64,000 nucleotides of DNA from Lineus longissimus (lineage: Eukaryota > Nemertea > Pilidiophora > Heteronemertea > Lineidae), in contig NC_088316.1 of NCBI RefSeq assembly GCF_910592395.1, positions 496,001 through 560,000 of the forward strand, in the 5' to 3' direction. This document shows positions 50,315 through 61,800 of this stretch, piece after piece. The notes beneath the pieces were generated by a model. The model ran no database searches. It was not told the origin of the DNA and saw only the letters and a program-made list of their open reading frames with translations. The translations under genes and the position numbers were made by a program. Each line of letters begins with the position of its first letter. Position 1 is the first letter of the stretch.

Positions 50315-53075
50315 CGTCGTCCGTTAGCAGGGCACGTTTCGTAACTGTTAGAGCTATTGAGTTGAAACTTGGTACACATGTACCCTTATGTAATGACACC
50401 TTGGAGACCAAGTTTCGGTCCGATTTGTTTCATGGTTTGGCCACCAGGGGGCCAAACGTTAAAAGTGAAAATATGCAATATCTCCCTTAATAGTAGTCGG
50501 GAAATTTTGAAAAAAATATGGTAGGTACTTCTAGCAAAGGTGCATCATATATCCTCCGGGTTTTTGATTTGACCTCCTTTTCAAGGTCACAGAGGTCAAA
50601 TGGTGTAAATTGGCCATTAGGATGTAACGATGGCACGTTTCTAAACTGCAATGACTATTGATACCAAATATGGTACACATTTACCCCTTAGTCAGGTGAT
50701 CTCAGGGACCGAAGTTTGGTCCAATATGATTCACCACTTGACCACCAGGGGGCAAAATCCAAAAACCTTAAAAATGTGATTATTCCTTAACTTCTTGCCC
50801 GATTGCCACCAATTTGATATCATGGGTACATCTAACCACCATACAGTATATGTCACACAGGTTTTTAATTTGACCTTCTTGTCAAGGTCACAGAGATCAA
50901 ATGGCGTAAATTCGCCGTCAGGCCGTAACTATGGCACGTTTCTTAACTGCAATGACTATTGATCACAAATTAAGTACACATGTACCCCTTGGTCAGGTGA
51001 TCGCAGGTACCGAAGTTTGGTGCGATCTGATTTGCCGTTTGGCCTCCAGGGAGGGGGCCAAATCCTAAATTCTTCAAAATGCCATTATTTCTAGTAATGA
51101 CTTGCCCAATTGGCACCAATTTTATATCATAGGTACATCTAATTCTAACAACCATTCAATGTGTCACCCGGGTCTTCTTTGATTTGACCTACTTTTCAAG
51201 GTCACATAGGTCGAATGTACTGTAAATTGGACATTTTGGGGAAATTGTAATTGCTTGGACCTACATCAAACCTAACACTACATGACACAATACCATGCTC
51301 TTTATCCATCTTTCCTCCACATGAGGTGAGCACAATGGCCCTGGCCATTTTTATTATACTAAAGCGCTTCGTCTCTAACCAGGGTCTGTACTACATGTAC
51401 AGCACTTTAGATCAACTGTCACTATCATAGGTCTAACTTGCATGGCACTTTTTGATGAGTCAAAACATGCCCTCATATTTGACGATGTTGGCGTTTGTCT
51501 TTCAGAAACTGGTAGTTTATACATCTGTATGGACTTCTGTGAAGCCGGTGATCTTTATGGGAAAATCAACTCACAAAGGGGAATATTGTTTCATGAAGAT
51601 CAGGTGCTCGATTTGTTTGTACAGATCTGTTTCGCAATCAAATACATTCATGACAGGAAAATCTTACACAGAGATATCAAATCACAGGTAAATATAAACA
51701 ATGAAAAGAAAAGCAATGCCAGTCAAACAATACCTATATCCTTCGTTCTTGTAATTTGCAGTAGAATCTCTCCATGTGCTGTCCTGAAGAACATACATCT
51801 CTTCACAGTTGCATGCCATTACATATTGTTAGTTAAAGTCCGTTGGGCAATTGCCTGAGTTACTGAACGGCTCATCAGACAGGAGCGTATCCCGGTTTCT
51901 GAAGCCTTAAAGCAACTAGAAGTCATACTACTTATGTAGAACTTTGTTACAATGAACCTCCATGTTTCTTGTTTCAGAATATATTCTTGACCAAAAATGG
52001 TACAGTCAAACTAGGAGATTTCGGAATTGCCAAAGTTCTCAACAGCACGGTGGAACTTGCCCGCACTTGTATAGGAACGCCATACTATCTGTCACCAGAG
52101 ATCTGTGAGAACCGGCCATATAACAACAAGAGTGATATATGGTCGTTAGGATGTGTCTTATATGAGATTACTACACTCAAACATGCCGTAAGTACAGACA
52201 GCAGTTTGTGTTCACCTTAACCCATCAACAAGTCGGTGTTCTTTCCTCCATCCTGATGGCCTGGGCAGGTGATTCAAGTAACTGGTCAGAAGTTCTGTCT
52301 TAGACATGCTGCAACCACTGGCATGGTTGTGACGTGTTCTAGTGATCTATTAAGAAATGGTTTGCCCTTACCAAGTACTGTTTAGTTCAAAGGCTTGGGT
52401 GCTGATTTACTGAATTTCTCTCCAAGGACAAGGTCAAGCTACACAAAACCTATAAAAAGTCTGCCTAAATTTTACAAAAGTGGTGTAAAAGGAATGTTTC
52501 TATCCTATATTTGTCAATTTTCTTTCAGTTTGAAGCGGGCAACATGAAGAATCTAGTGTTTAAGATTGTGCGAGGATCCTACCCACCGGTCTCAGCTAAA
52601 TACAGCTATGAGCTAAGGAACGTGATTGCTGCTCTCTTCAAGAGAAACCCAAGGTAGGCAGTTCTCAGCTGGTGCTGTGAGTGAAGATGATGGTAGGTAG
52701 TTCTCAGCTGGTGCTGTGAGTGAAGATGATGGTAGGCAGTTCTCAGCTGGTGCTGTGAGTGAAGATGATGGTAGGCAGTTCTCAGCTGGTGCTGTGAGTG
52801 AAGATGATGGTAGGCAGTTCTCAGCTGGTGCTGTGAGTCAGGCCATTTTGGGCCATTTCAAAGTACCGATTGGCGCTTGCCGTGGCTTGGACCCATGTCT
52901 TCCTGAACACAAGCTGGATGCTGTTCCATTGTACCACCATGTTTCCCATATCCCGTGTTCCTATGGAGTCATTACAGCATATCTTTGTACTTGTTTCAGG
53001 GACCGTCCGTCCGTTAACAACTTGCTGAAGAAGAACTTTCTCGTCAAAAAAGTGGAGAAATTCATGGGGAATGAG
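49435..53075 (+). CDS. NEK1: NEK1 exons 1-6: kinase domain
   Basis: Exons at 49435-49551, 49949-50045, 51506-51687, 51978-52187, 52529-52653 and 53000-53075 encode residues 1-269. The ATP-binding loop GEGSFG is at 11-16 and the catalytic lysine at 33 (YVIKEIN). HRDIKSQN gives the catalytic aspartate at 128. DFG is at 146-148 and the activation-loop threonine in ELARTC falls at 162, the same number as in human NEK1 as I recall it. GTPYYLSPE and [12 protein letters not shown] follow. All catalytic residues are intact, so an active kinase is expected. Intron 2 is mostly a CGT-repeat element; the exon 5 donor is the first unit of a 39-bp tandem array. Confidence 0.95.
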
Positions 53076-56000
53076 GTCAGTTTAGAAATATGTCTTCCTC
53101 CTTGACTGTGCCCTGTTTGAAGTCAACAACCTGGCCAGAGGATCCAGATGGCCACACATAACTGTTGTGAAGGAAGACCGACATATGTAAAGGCAACAAT
53201 CTGATTCAGTATCCACCAACCTAAGAAGTGAATGCCGTCATCAAATGCTAAAAAGAAGTTGATGTATTGTTGATGTCAGAGCTAAGGAAGGCCCAGTCTT
53301 GGCATCAACATATTTCTGTCCTAATTTTACAACTGGAAAATCTCTCAAATTCAAACTGTTTCAGGTTATTGCCAAAGAACTCGCACACACTGTGATGCAT
53401 GGTCAGAAGATGGCGAAGGATGTACGGGCACTGCCTCCTGCACCCGCTCCAGGTTAGTAAGGTTGTTTTTTCAGATAAGATACAGATCTGACCCAAGTTG
53501 TATCATGAGAGCTTGTGACCATGATGTGGTCTTTCAATGTTGGACTGGCTCTGAAGTCAGATGGTTACTATCAAGTGCCATCTAGACCACGACATTGATG
53601 CTCTTCTCTAGTTTGAGTGATGGAGACTGCTCTAACAATCCACCGAGAAGGGCTGCATGTGAAGGACAGTCTCTGGCCAGTCTGGGTTCTTCTCTTAAAT
53701 TCTAGCTCAAACACTTATCAAATTCAACTGTGTATAACTTAGTATAGTGTATTTACTTTGTATTTCAAAATCTTGGATCAAATTAAGGAAAATCCTACCA
53801 TTTTCAAAATGGATACTTTTGAACTCTCTTTATTCCCAGTGTCAAGACCTGTGTCTGCACGGAGCGTGCAAGAAAGACGTCCGGAGAGTGCAAGACCAAC
53901 ACCTCGTTATGATCCTGCTGCTGTTTATGGTGCTCCGGTTCGAAAATCCAAGGACAATGCTGCACGGCGCTCCAATTCTAGAGATGCACCAAGGAAATCC
54001 TCTGATGTTGATAGGAAGAGGGCGGCCATTGCCGCTGTTGCTGCTTCTAATAATGTAAGTCCAAATATTTTTTTCTCTTTTTTTTCTGCTCAAAATGAAG
54101 AAACATCGTCAGCCCCCAAAAAATCTTGGCTTTGGAATTTTTCAGAATTTTGAGCTTATGAAAAAATTTCTGAGTCCAAATATTTTTTTTCACTCTGGGC
54201 GTGAACTTAAAGACATGGGAGGGAACTTAGGGACATGGGAGGGAACTTAGGGACATGGTAGGGAACTTAGGGACATGGTAGGGAACTTAGGGACATGGTA
54301 GGGAACTTAGGAACATGGGAGGGAACTTAGGGACATGGTAGGGAACTTAGGGACATGGGAGGGAACTCAGGAACATGGGAGGGAACTTAGGGACATGGTA
54401 GGGAACTTAGGGACATGGTAGGGAACTTAGGGACATGGTAGGGAACTTAGGGACATGGGAGGGAACTTAGGGACATGGTAGGGAACTTAGGGACATGGGA
54501 GGGAACTCAGGAACATGGGAGGGAACTTAGGGACATAGGAGGGAACTTAGGGACATGGTAGGGAACTTAGGGACATGGGAGGGAACTCAGGAACATGGGA
54601 GGGAACTTAGGGACATGGTAGGGAACTTAGGGACATGGGAGGGAACTTAGGGACATGGTAGGGAACAATTAGTAACACAAGGCTTTTTGTGATCGTATTT
54701 TAGGAAATTGCCAAGAAAAGAAAAGAATTACTGGAGAAGGAAAAGGCAAGGCGTCTACACCAAAAGGTATGGTTGGTTTTCAGGGAATTTTTAATTTCAA
54801 TTCATTTTTGCAGTTTCAATTTTCATGGGAGGTGATGTCCTCCAGAAAGTATGTAAACTACTTATATAACATGAAGTCGTAAAGAGAATTTGTTTACTTT
54901 TATTGATGTTCTCATGTTAAACCTGTCTGTTTTAGGAGAATGAGTTTGCTGTGCAACATAAGGCCATCGTGGATAAACAAAAGGTAGGATATATGATCTT
55001 GGGTAAAAAATGGGCAATTACTTCAAAAAGGTGACAAGTGGGTTATGTATTGCTAAATACAAGGTTACCAACCTGGACCAATTTACTGTGACAAGAATGT
55101 CGCTTGTTGGGGTTAGAGTGTTGCATAGAGATTCCACTTGGGGTTAGGCTGCAGTCATCAATATGCTGGTCCAAGATGTAACGGGCTGTAATGTCATGAT
55201 TACAGGGTAATATAACGAGTAGATTTTAAAATGGTGGCTAAAAAAGGTGTTGTATTATTAGGACCACATCATATCTATGGAGATTTGGGTTATGGCCAAC
55301 AAGCACCAAACGATGCAGTACTTAAATGTAGCTTTGTTGAATGCTGTGAAAGACGTTGGTGGAGTTGTAGTCTCTCTCTTAGCTTCCTGTGTTCTCGCAC
55401 TTCTGAGTGACGCAGCACTTTCTGTTGGTAGGTGGCACGCATCAATAAGGCGCGAGAGGAGGGTTGGAAAGGTCTCATGGAATCTCTCAGCTCAAATGAG
55501 GACACGGTAAATCACTGACCATTGTCAAGTGGGAGATTTTCATCTAGGTTTATGTTTGTATTCTGGGCTCAAATCCTGAAAAAAACCAATGGTTAATCTG
55601 GAATTAGTCTGTATCTTTCTTCAACAACTATTAGCTTAAACTGTTTTAAACCCCCTAAAAATAACAACATATTTCCAATATCCTGCATGATTTTTGTACT
55701 TGGTGAATGTCTTTTATCTAAAATGTAATAATTTCTCTTCAGAAAAGTTCAGGGGAAAGTCGTCCAAAGACACCGCAGCAGCCAGTCAAAAGAAACATTC
55801 CATCGCCAGCCTTCAGGGTGAGTTGAGTTACTTTGATACCCTTATTGTTCTAGTATTCATCCTGGCAGTGTCTAGGCTAAAGGCCTTGGGGGGGTCTATG
55901 GCTGAGATGCCTAAAGTATGAAAAATGAGTTAGGCACTTATGTTATTTGTGTGACGAAATGTAAGCTTAATACTCTAATATTGTCCTCAATACTAGATCA

Positions 56001-58778
56001 TTTTGATTTCCCTTGTTTAATGTTCAACTGTTTTAAAGATTTGAATAATCTTTGTGAATGTTTCAGCCGCTGCCTGTTGGTGGCGCCCCTCAGAGAATGC
56101 CTGTAAACGACCGTGGGAAATATGACCACTACAATGAATTCTTGGACAAGTTGGCAGCAGAACGAGGAGATCGTCAGAGAGATGCGGCACCAAAGGGTAA
56201 ACATCTGATGTTTTCGTTTGCTAGTTCTTGTATTGATGATGCAGAGGAGTCTTATTCCTGAGTCGATGAAGCTGGTAGTGCTATAGAGTTCAAAGGTGAT
56301 GGAATTCTGGTAGATGTAGGGGAACCATTATCTGTTAGACTGGGTCAGTACTTTTCCCTCCTCATTACAGGTCTATGACTGAGACCTTAGGAAAAGACTA
56401 AGATCATCTTGTATACCAGAGTGCCGATGGTATGTTGTGGCATTCTTCATGTTGGGCTTAACCAGAAGATAAAAATGCTGAAACTTTTGAATGGTTCTTG
56501 CAGCTTGAAGAAAGGCTACAACGATGTCATTTGCACTACGCCATCTTCTCTTTGTCAGATTACATGAATGCTGGTGAAGGTCCCCAGATTGCTGCACGAC
56601 AAGGTCATCACGATCAACAGTTAGGTGCCAAGGCAGCGGAGCAAGCCAGAGTGGTGGAGGAGTACATGAACCGTAAGAAGGAGGCGGCATATTACAAACA
56701 GAGAGGTCAGGCACAGGTGCGGGGTGTCCAGCGACGACCTGACAGTGCCAGGGGTGGAGCAGGTGATGCCAGGCCGGTGAAGAGAGAGTGGGCAGAGATA
56801 GATGCCAAGAATGAAGAGGAGAAGGTAACGTGAGAAAGAATTTCTAAACTGTTTCTGTAGCAAGGGCAAATGTGGATTGCTGATGGTTTTGATTCCTAGT
56901 AGTTTGTCTGCTGAGGCTGTTTAGCTTTCCCTTACACATTGAAGTGGTATATTTTACTTCCACTTCCATTGTAAACAAGCCCCAACAATAGGTGTGATGA
57001 AATCTAAGAACAGAAATGACAAAATGATGGGCCGAGTTTCCCAAACATGTCGTTACAGTATTTGGTTGATGATGTATCGTTTCATCTCTGCAGGAATATT
57101 TAGCAAGATTGAAGCAGATACGACTACAGAATTTCAACGAGAGAAGAAACATGAGGCAGGAGGGTGTGGCTAAACAAGGAGCTGGGGTCAAGGTGAGTGT
57201 TTGCTGGGAGGATGCATCAGGTTTGAACTTATTCTGATTCCAGAGCTCAAAGCAACCTCACGTTGACTTGCCAGTGAAGCATAGAGAGGAGGAGTACAGG
57301 GACTGAGCTTGTGTCGTGTTTGAAACATGATCAGTCACAAGATGAGGTAGAGAGATTGAACGGACATGGCATGGAGCTTCTCATCTCAAATGCTGGAATA
57401 GTGATGATGATAATAAGAGGGATGTTTGTCTTTCAGGGTGCATTGAATGCCGACGCAGAACAACGGAAGAAGAAGATTGAAGCCCTGAAAGCTCAGGCTG
57501 ATGAGCGCGCAAACAAGTTAAAGGTTCAGCTTGAACAGAAGAGACGCGAAGCTTATGAGAAGGAGAAATATGCCAGAGAGGTAGGTCATGGTGCTTTATG
57601 GTTTGATTTGATGGTCTAGCAGAAACGACCTCAGGTATGGGTTCGGATCAGTGGTCAGTTTCTAATCTTATGCACTAATGATGTGCTTTGCTAGATTCAC
57701 TTTACACAACGGAGGCAATAACACTGGGTAGTTCAATCTGTTCATTTGATTTTGAATTGAGGATGGGTAAACAGCCTGGATGACTGAATGTTTACACCAC
57801 TACAAGATGTGTATGAGAAGAAGACTGGCTCACAATGAGTGATTTAGTGTATTTTGCATGCAAGATCCATTGTTAAACAACTTCATTTTCATACTCACTA
57901 TGTGTATGAGTCTTCATAGTTTGCAATTGATATGAGCCAATCGTAATGTTCTTGTTTCCAGAGAGACCGAGGGTTTGAACAGAAACCACTGTTCCCAGTT
58001 GAACCACCCAGAAAGTAAGTAGATTGAATATCGTTTAAGAGTCTGTTACTTTGACCCCACCTTGTCAGTGATATGCATTCTGTGAGTCATTCATTCCCTT
58101 GAGAAGGTTTCAATGTTAATTACCAATTGAGATGTGCATGACCTGTACAATCTTTCGTTTAATGGCCAAGCAGACTGAAGAATGTCATGAATTTCCCGAT
58201 TGACTTCAGACTGAACCTACACTTACCCAAATAATATTCTCCTTTTACATGTCTGTCTGTTCCTTGTCGTTCAGGGGTGAGGCAGCTCCAGCAATCTCCA
58301 TCACACAGGCCATGTCAGCTATCGGTGCCAAGCCACAGGTTGAGAGCAGCAGTGAAAAGTAAGCACATGCAATTACCCAATAGGATTTGTTTCCAGTGCA
58401 ATCACTCTCCATTGCACAAAAATGGCACTGCACCCGAAAAGCCTAAAGTGGCCGTGAACATTTGTGAGCATTTCACTTCAAGTGACTCGTTCTTGGACAT
58501 GACTGGGAGAACAGACTGAGAAGTTTGAGATGAAGAAATAACGTTTTGTTCACCTGATGCATTTTCTGTTTGGTGAAATTGATGATTCATTAGGCATCAC
58601 TGCCATTACTTGACTTCTGTTTTGAATGTTGTTATCGTTTTATTTTCTTGTTTATTTGAGCACTTTATTATTTGTTTTATTGAAGGGTTGAACCCGCTCC
58701 TGTTATTCCTATCACACAAGCTATGGCGGCTATCGGTGCGCGGAAAGAAGTCGAATCAAGTATTGAGAAGTAAGGCAC

Positions 58779-58817
<39 letters not shown>

Positions 58818-61800
58818 CGATCTGCACATGTCTATGCCACTTTTTTGTTATGTTTCACTTTTAAAGAGCTTTATGCCATCTGTTTGAGAGCAAATTTGTC
58901 TTGATTTGGTACCAGCCAAAACAAGGGGGCTGTCAGCGAGGAAATATTAGTCCTTGTCACCTCTGAGGGTCTGTGTTCGGTTGCCAGTCAGACCAGGCAC
59001 ATCAACGTAACAGAGAGGGTGACTCTCTTCAACAGTGTAGTTCCCTTTAGGTGCCCCGGCTTCCTCAAAATCATCAAAATGCTGTCTAAAGAGCTACATG
59101 TAGAAATGAGCCAAATGAGCTCTCAGCCAGTGCTCTCGACTCAACAGTTCTTAAAAGAAGTGATGGGTGGTTATGGTTGATGAAATAATCCAGCATGGAT
59201 TCCCTTCTGCAGCTGATTCCAACTTCCCAGAAGAGAGACTGTATATGTACTGCCACATAGGTAAGAAAGGCCTACACATGTGATATTCTGTTTGCAGATC
59301 ACCACTCCAGAAGAAGAAAGATGCAATACTTCGCCGAGTCAATGAAAAACCTCGTCCCAAGTGGGGAAATAGGGACGAGGGTCTATTCCTTGCCAATATG
59401 GAATTAGAGGAGACGGCCTCAGGAATGGAAGGTAGAGTATATGCATTCTCTTGTTGTAATAATGTTTTCATTATCAGTGGGATTTTACTATACTGTGAAC
59501 CTTGAACATTTGGGAGTGCTTTATGTTCAGACGTATCCTGTCAAAGGGAACTAAAAGTGCTTGAAAAGTTCAACTCTTATTGCCTTAATGAATGAACTCT
59601 GTACGCACATTCTCAATGTGTGACACTCTAAGATGAGTACTGCTTATGACAAAAAGCAAGATGTTTGATTGGGTGAAACTTGCCAGGATGCTGACTCTAG
59701 GATAATGAAAAGTTAATTGAAGTCAATGACGTTTTGATGCTTCATGTGAATAACCAAAGAAAACGAGATTGTAACGCTTCTAACATTTCTCCTCTCCAGC
59801 CACGAGTGTTCGTGATTCAGTCGTGTTAGGTGGCGACAGCAAACCCAAGGAGGAACGTAAAAGGTGGGGTGCACCGGAAGAACTTAAGAATAAGGAGGAG
59901 GTCGACCCGGATGTGTTACCAAGTGCACGGAGACAGTGGGGAGGCATGCATGAGAGTCTGATTAATAAACTGAGTGAGGCAGATATACAGGCGACAGTGA
60001 CGTTAGTGAAGAAAGAGGAAGAAAGTCCAGGTGAGAGTTGAGTTAAGATCCCCTTTCTTTCACTCAGTGAAGGCCATCACTAAGGCTGTTAAAGACATGG
60101 CTCTTTTACTTTCTACTTGTTCAGACAACTGAGCTTTCTAACCATCTGTATACGATATCTTTTGGTTCCAGGTAAACCCCGAGTTGGTGAAACCATCGTG
60201 ATAACCACCCAGCCCCCGACGCCAAAGGCTCATGGGACGATAACATTATCCAAAGATGACACCAAATCAAGTAAGAAGTTTCTTCTATTTCTGGTGTTGG
60301 CGTCTTGGAGAGGTTTCTCTCACTGGGTCAACTTTACTCTAAAATGATCTCTTTGATTCAGCAGCTGTGCTTATTGCAGGAGTTAGCAATGCAAACTTGT
60401 CTTCCTCTCGAATATGCCGTAACAAGAGAATCAATGTACTATTTGTTATTTTCCTTTATGTCCTGTGGAGTATGTTCAGTTGGTTCAGTGGATATGCAGG
60501 TGACCTGTCTGTTCATTCCACTTAACTGATGTATTATAGACATGTTTTTCTCAAGATGTACAATCCATCTCCTTTTCCCAAAGATTCCTTGCCAAAACTT
60601 CTGAGATAGGCATATCAATGGAAAATCTAAAACTTATTACTATATAAACCTTGCAAAAATTCATTTCTCGAGAATTTATGTCCTGTGTTGGTTATGGGTG
60701 GTTAGCTTTCAATTGTTAATTTTCTGTGATATTCAGAAGACGAAGAAATCAAAGACCCAGATGCATCCAAATTGGCTCCGGGAGATGGTGGCTTTATAAA
60801 AGGTGCTGGGGTTACAATAATAATCTCTGACCGGGAGGAAGGAGATCAACAGAGAAGACCTCTCCCGAGACCAAGAACCCCAAGCCCTCAACCAGAAGTG
60901 CCGCCTGTTATCTCGGACAGAGAGGAAGGTGATAAACCAAGAAGGCCTCAACCAAGACCAAGATCACGATCGCCGAGCCCACAACCAAGAGTGCTACCTG
61001 AGTTGAAACCAAGGAAAGAGAAGGTGTCTGGTTCAGATTCTGATGAAGAACCGAAGGCAGCGGTAAAAGGAAAACGGTCAAAGTCACAGCTAGCCTGCCT
61101 CAAGGCTAAGAGTGATAAGACATCAGAAGGTGATCTGGGTGATGTGTCATATGGCAGTGAACCGAAGCCTGAGGAAACAGATGACGTGAAACCAGATGTA
61201 GCTGTGACGGCAGATAGGTCTGTAAAACCTGTGATAGCCCCTGAGCCAGATATTGCTGTCAATGCTACTCTAACTTCACCCAGCAAGCCTGATGTTCCCA
61301 CGAAGCCAGTGGTGCCTACTAAGCCTGGTGTGTCTGTGGTGCAAGATGTACCACCGGAGCCTGACATGGTCTCCGATGAACCTGGGAAGCCAAAGTTACC
61401 AGCCAAGCCTGTTATAGATGCTAGAACTGTCAATTTCAAAGTCAAGAAGGAATTGGAAGGTGAAGATGAAGATAGAGCAGAAGGAATCCCTGACACCGAA
61501 GATTCTAAAGCAGAACTTGTTGAGTCTGAAGATGCTGCACCCCCTGCTGGGAAAGATGAGAATGTCCTGCCAAGAGAGGTTTGGGACCTGGGTGAGTCCA
61601 CCTGCCATCGCTTCCTGCTAACACTACTAACCTGTTACTTTTCCTGAATCAGCTAACCAGGATCTGCAGTCACTTTCCGCTAGTGGTGCTAACCTATTCG
61701 ACCTGTTAGTCTTGACCAACATGCTTTTGCCTCTTCTTGTATCTTACATGTGTTTGGATTCCTTCTCCCTTGGTGATATTTTCAATCATGGTTATCCAGA

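Noticed and set aside
50212-50411. Arginine-run proteins on both strands
   Set aside because: They arise solely from the CGT microsatellite and have no splice or start support.
53758-54153. Open frame extending NEK1 exon 8 at both ends
   Set aside because: The 5' extension lies before the CCCAG acceptor and the 3' extension reads through GTAAGT into a dispersed repeat.
56505-56558. Alternative upstream acceptor for NEK1 exon 14
   Set aside because: With the phase-1 G from exon 13 it gives GCT TGA, an immediate stop; the acceptor at 56558 keeps the frame.
60948-61601. 217-codon minus-strand open frame
   Set aside because: Antisense shadow of the large low-complexity NEK1 exon 23.
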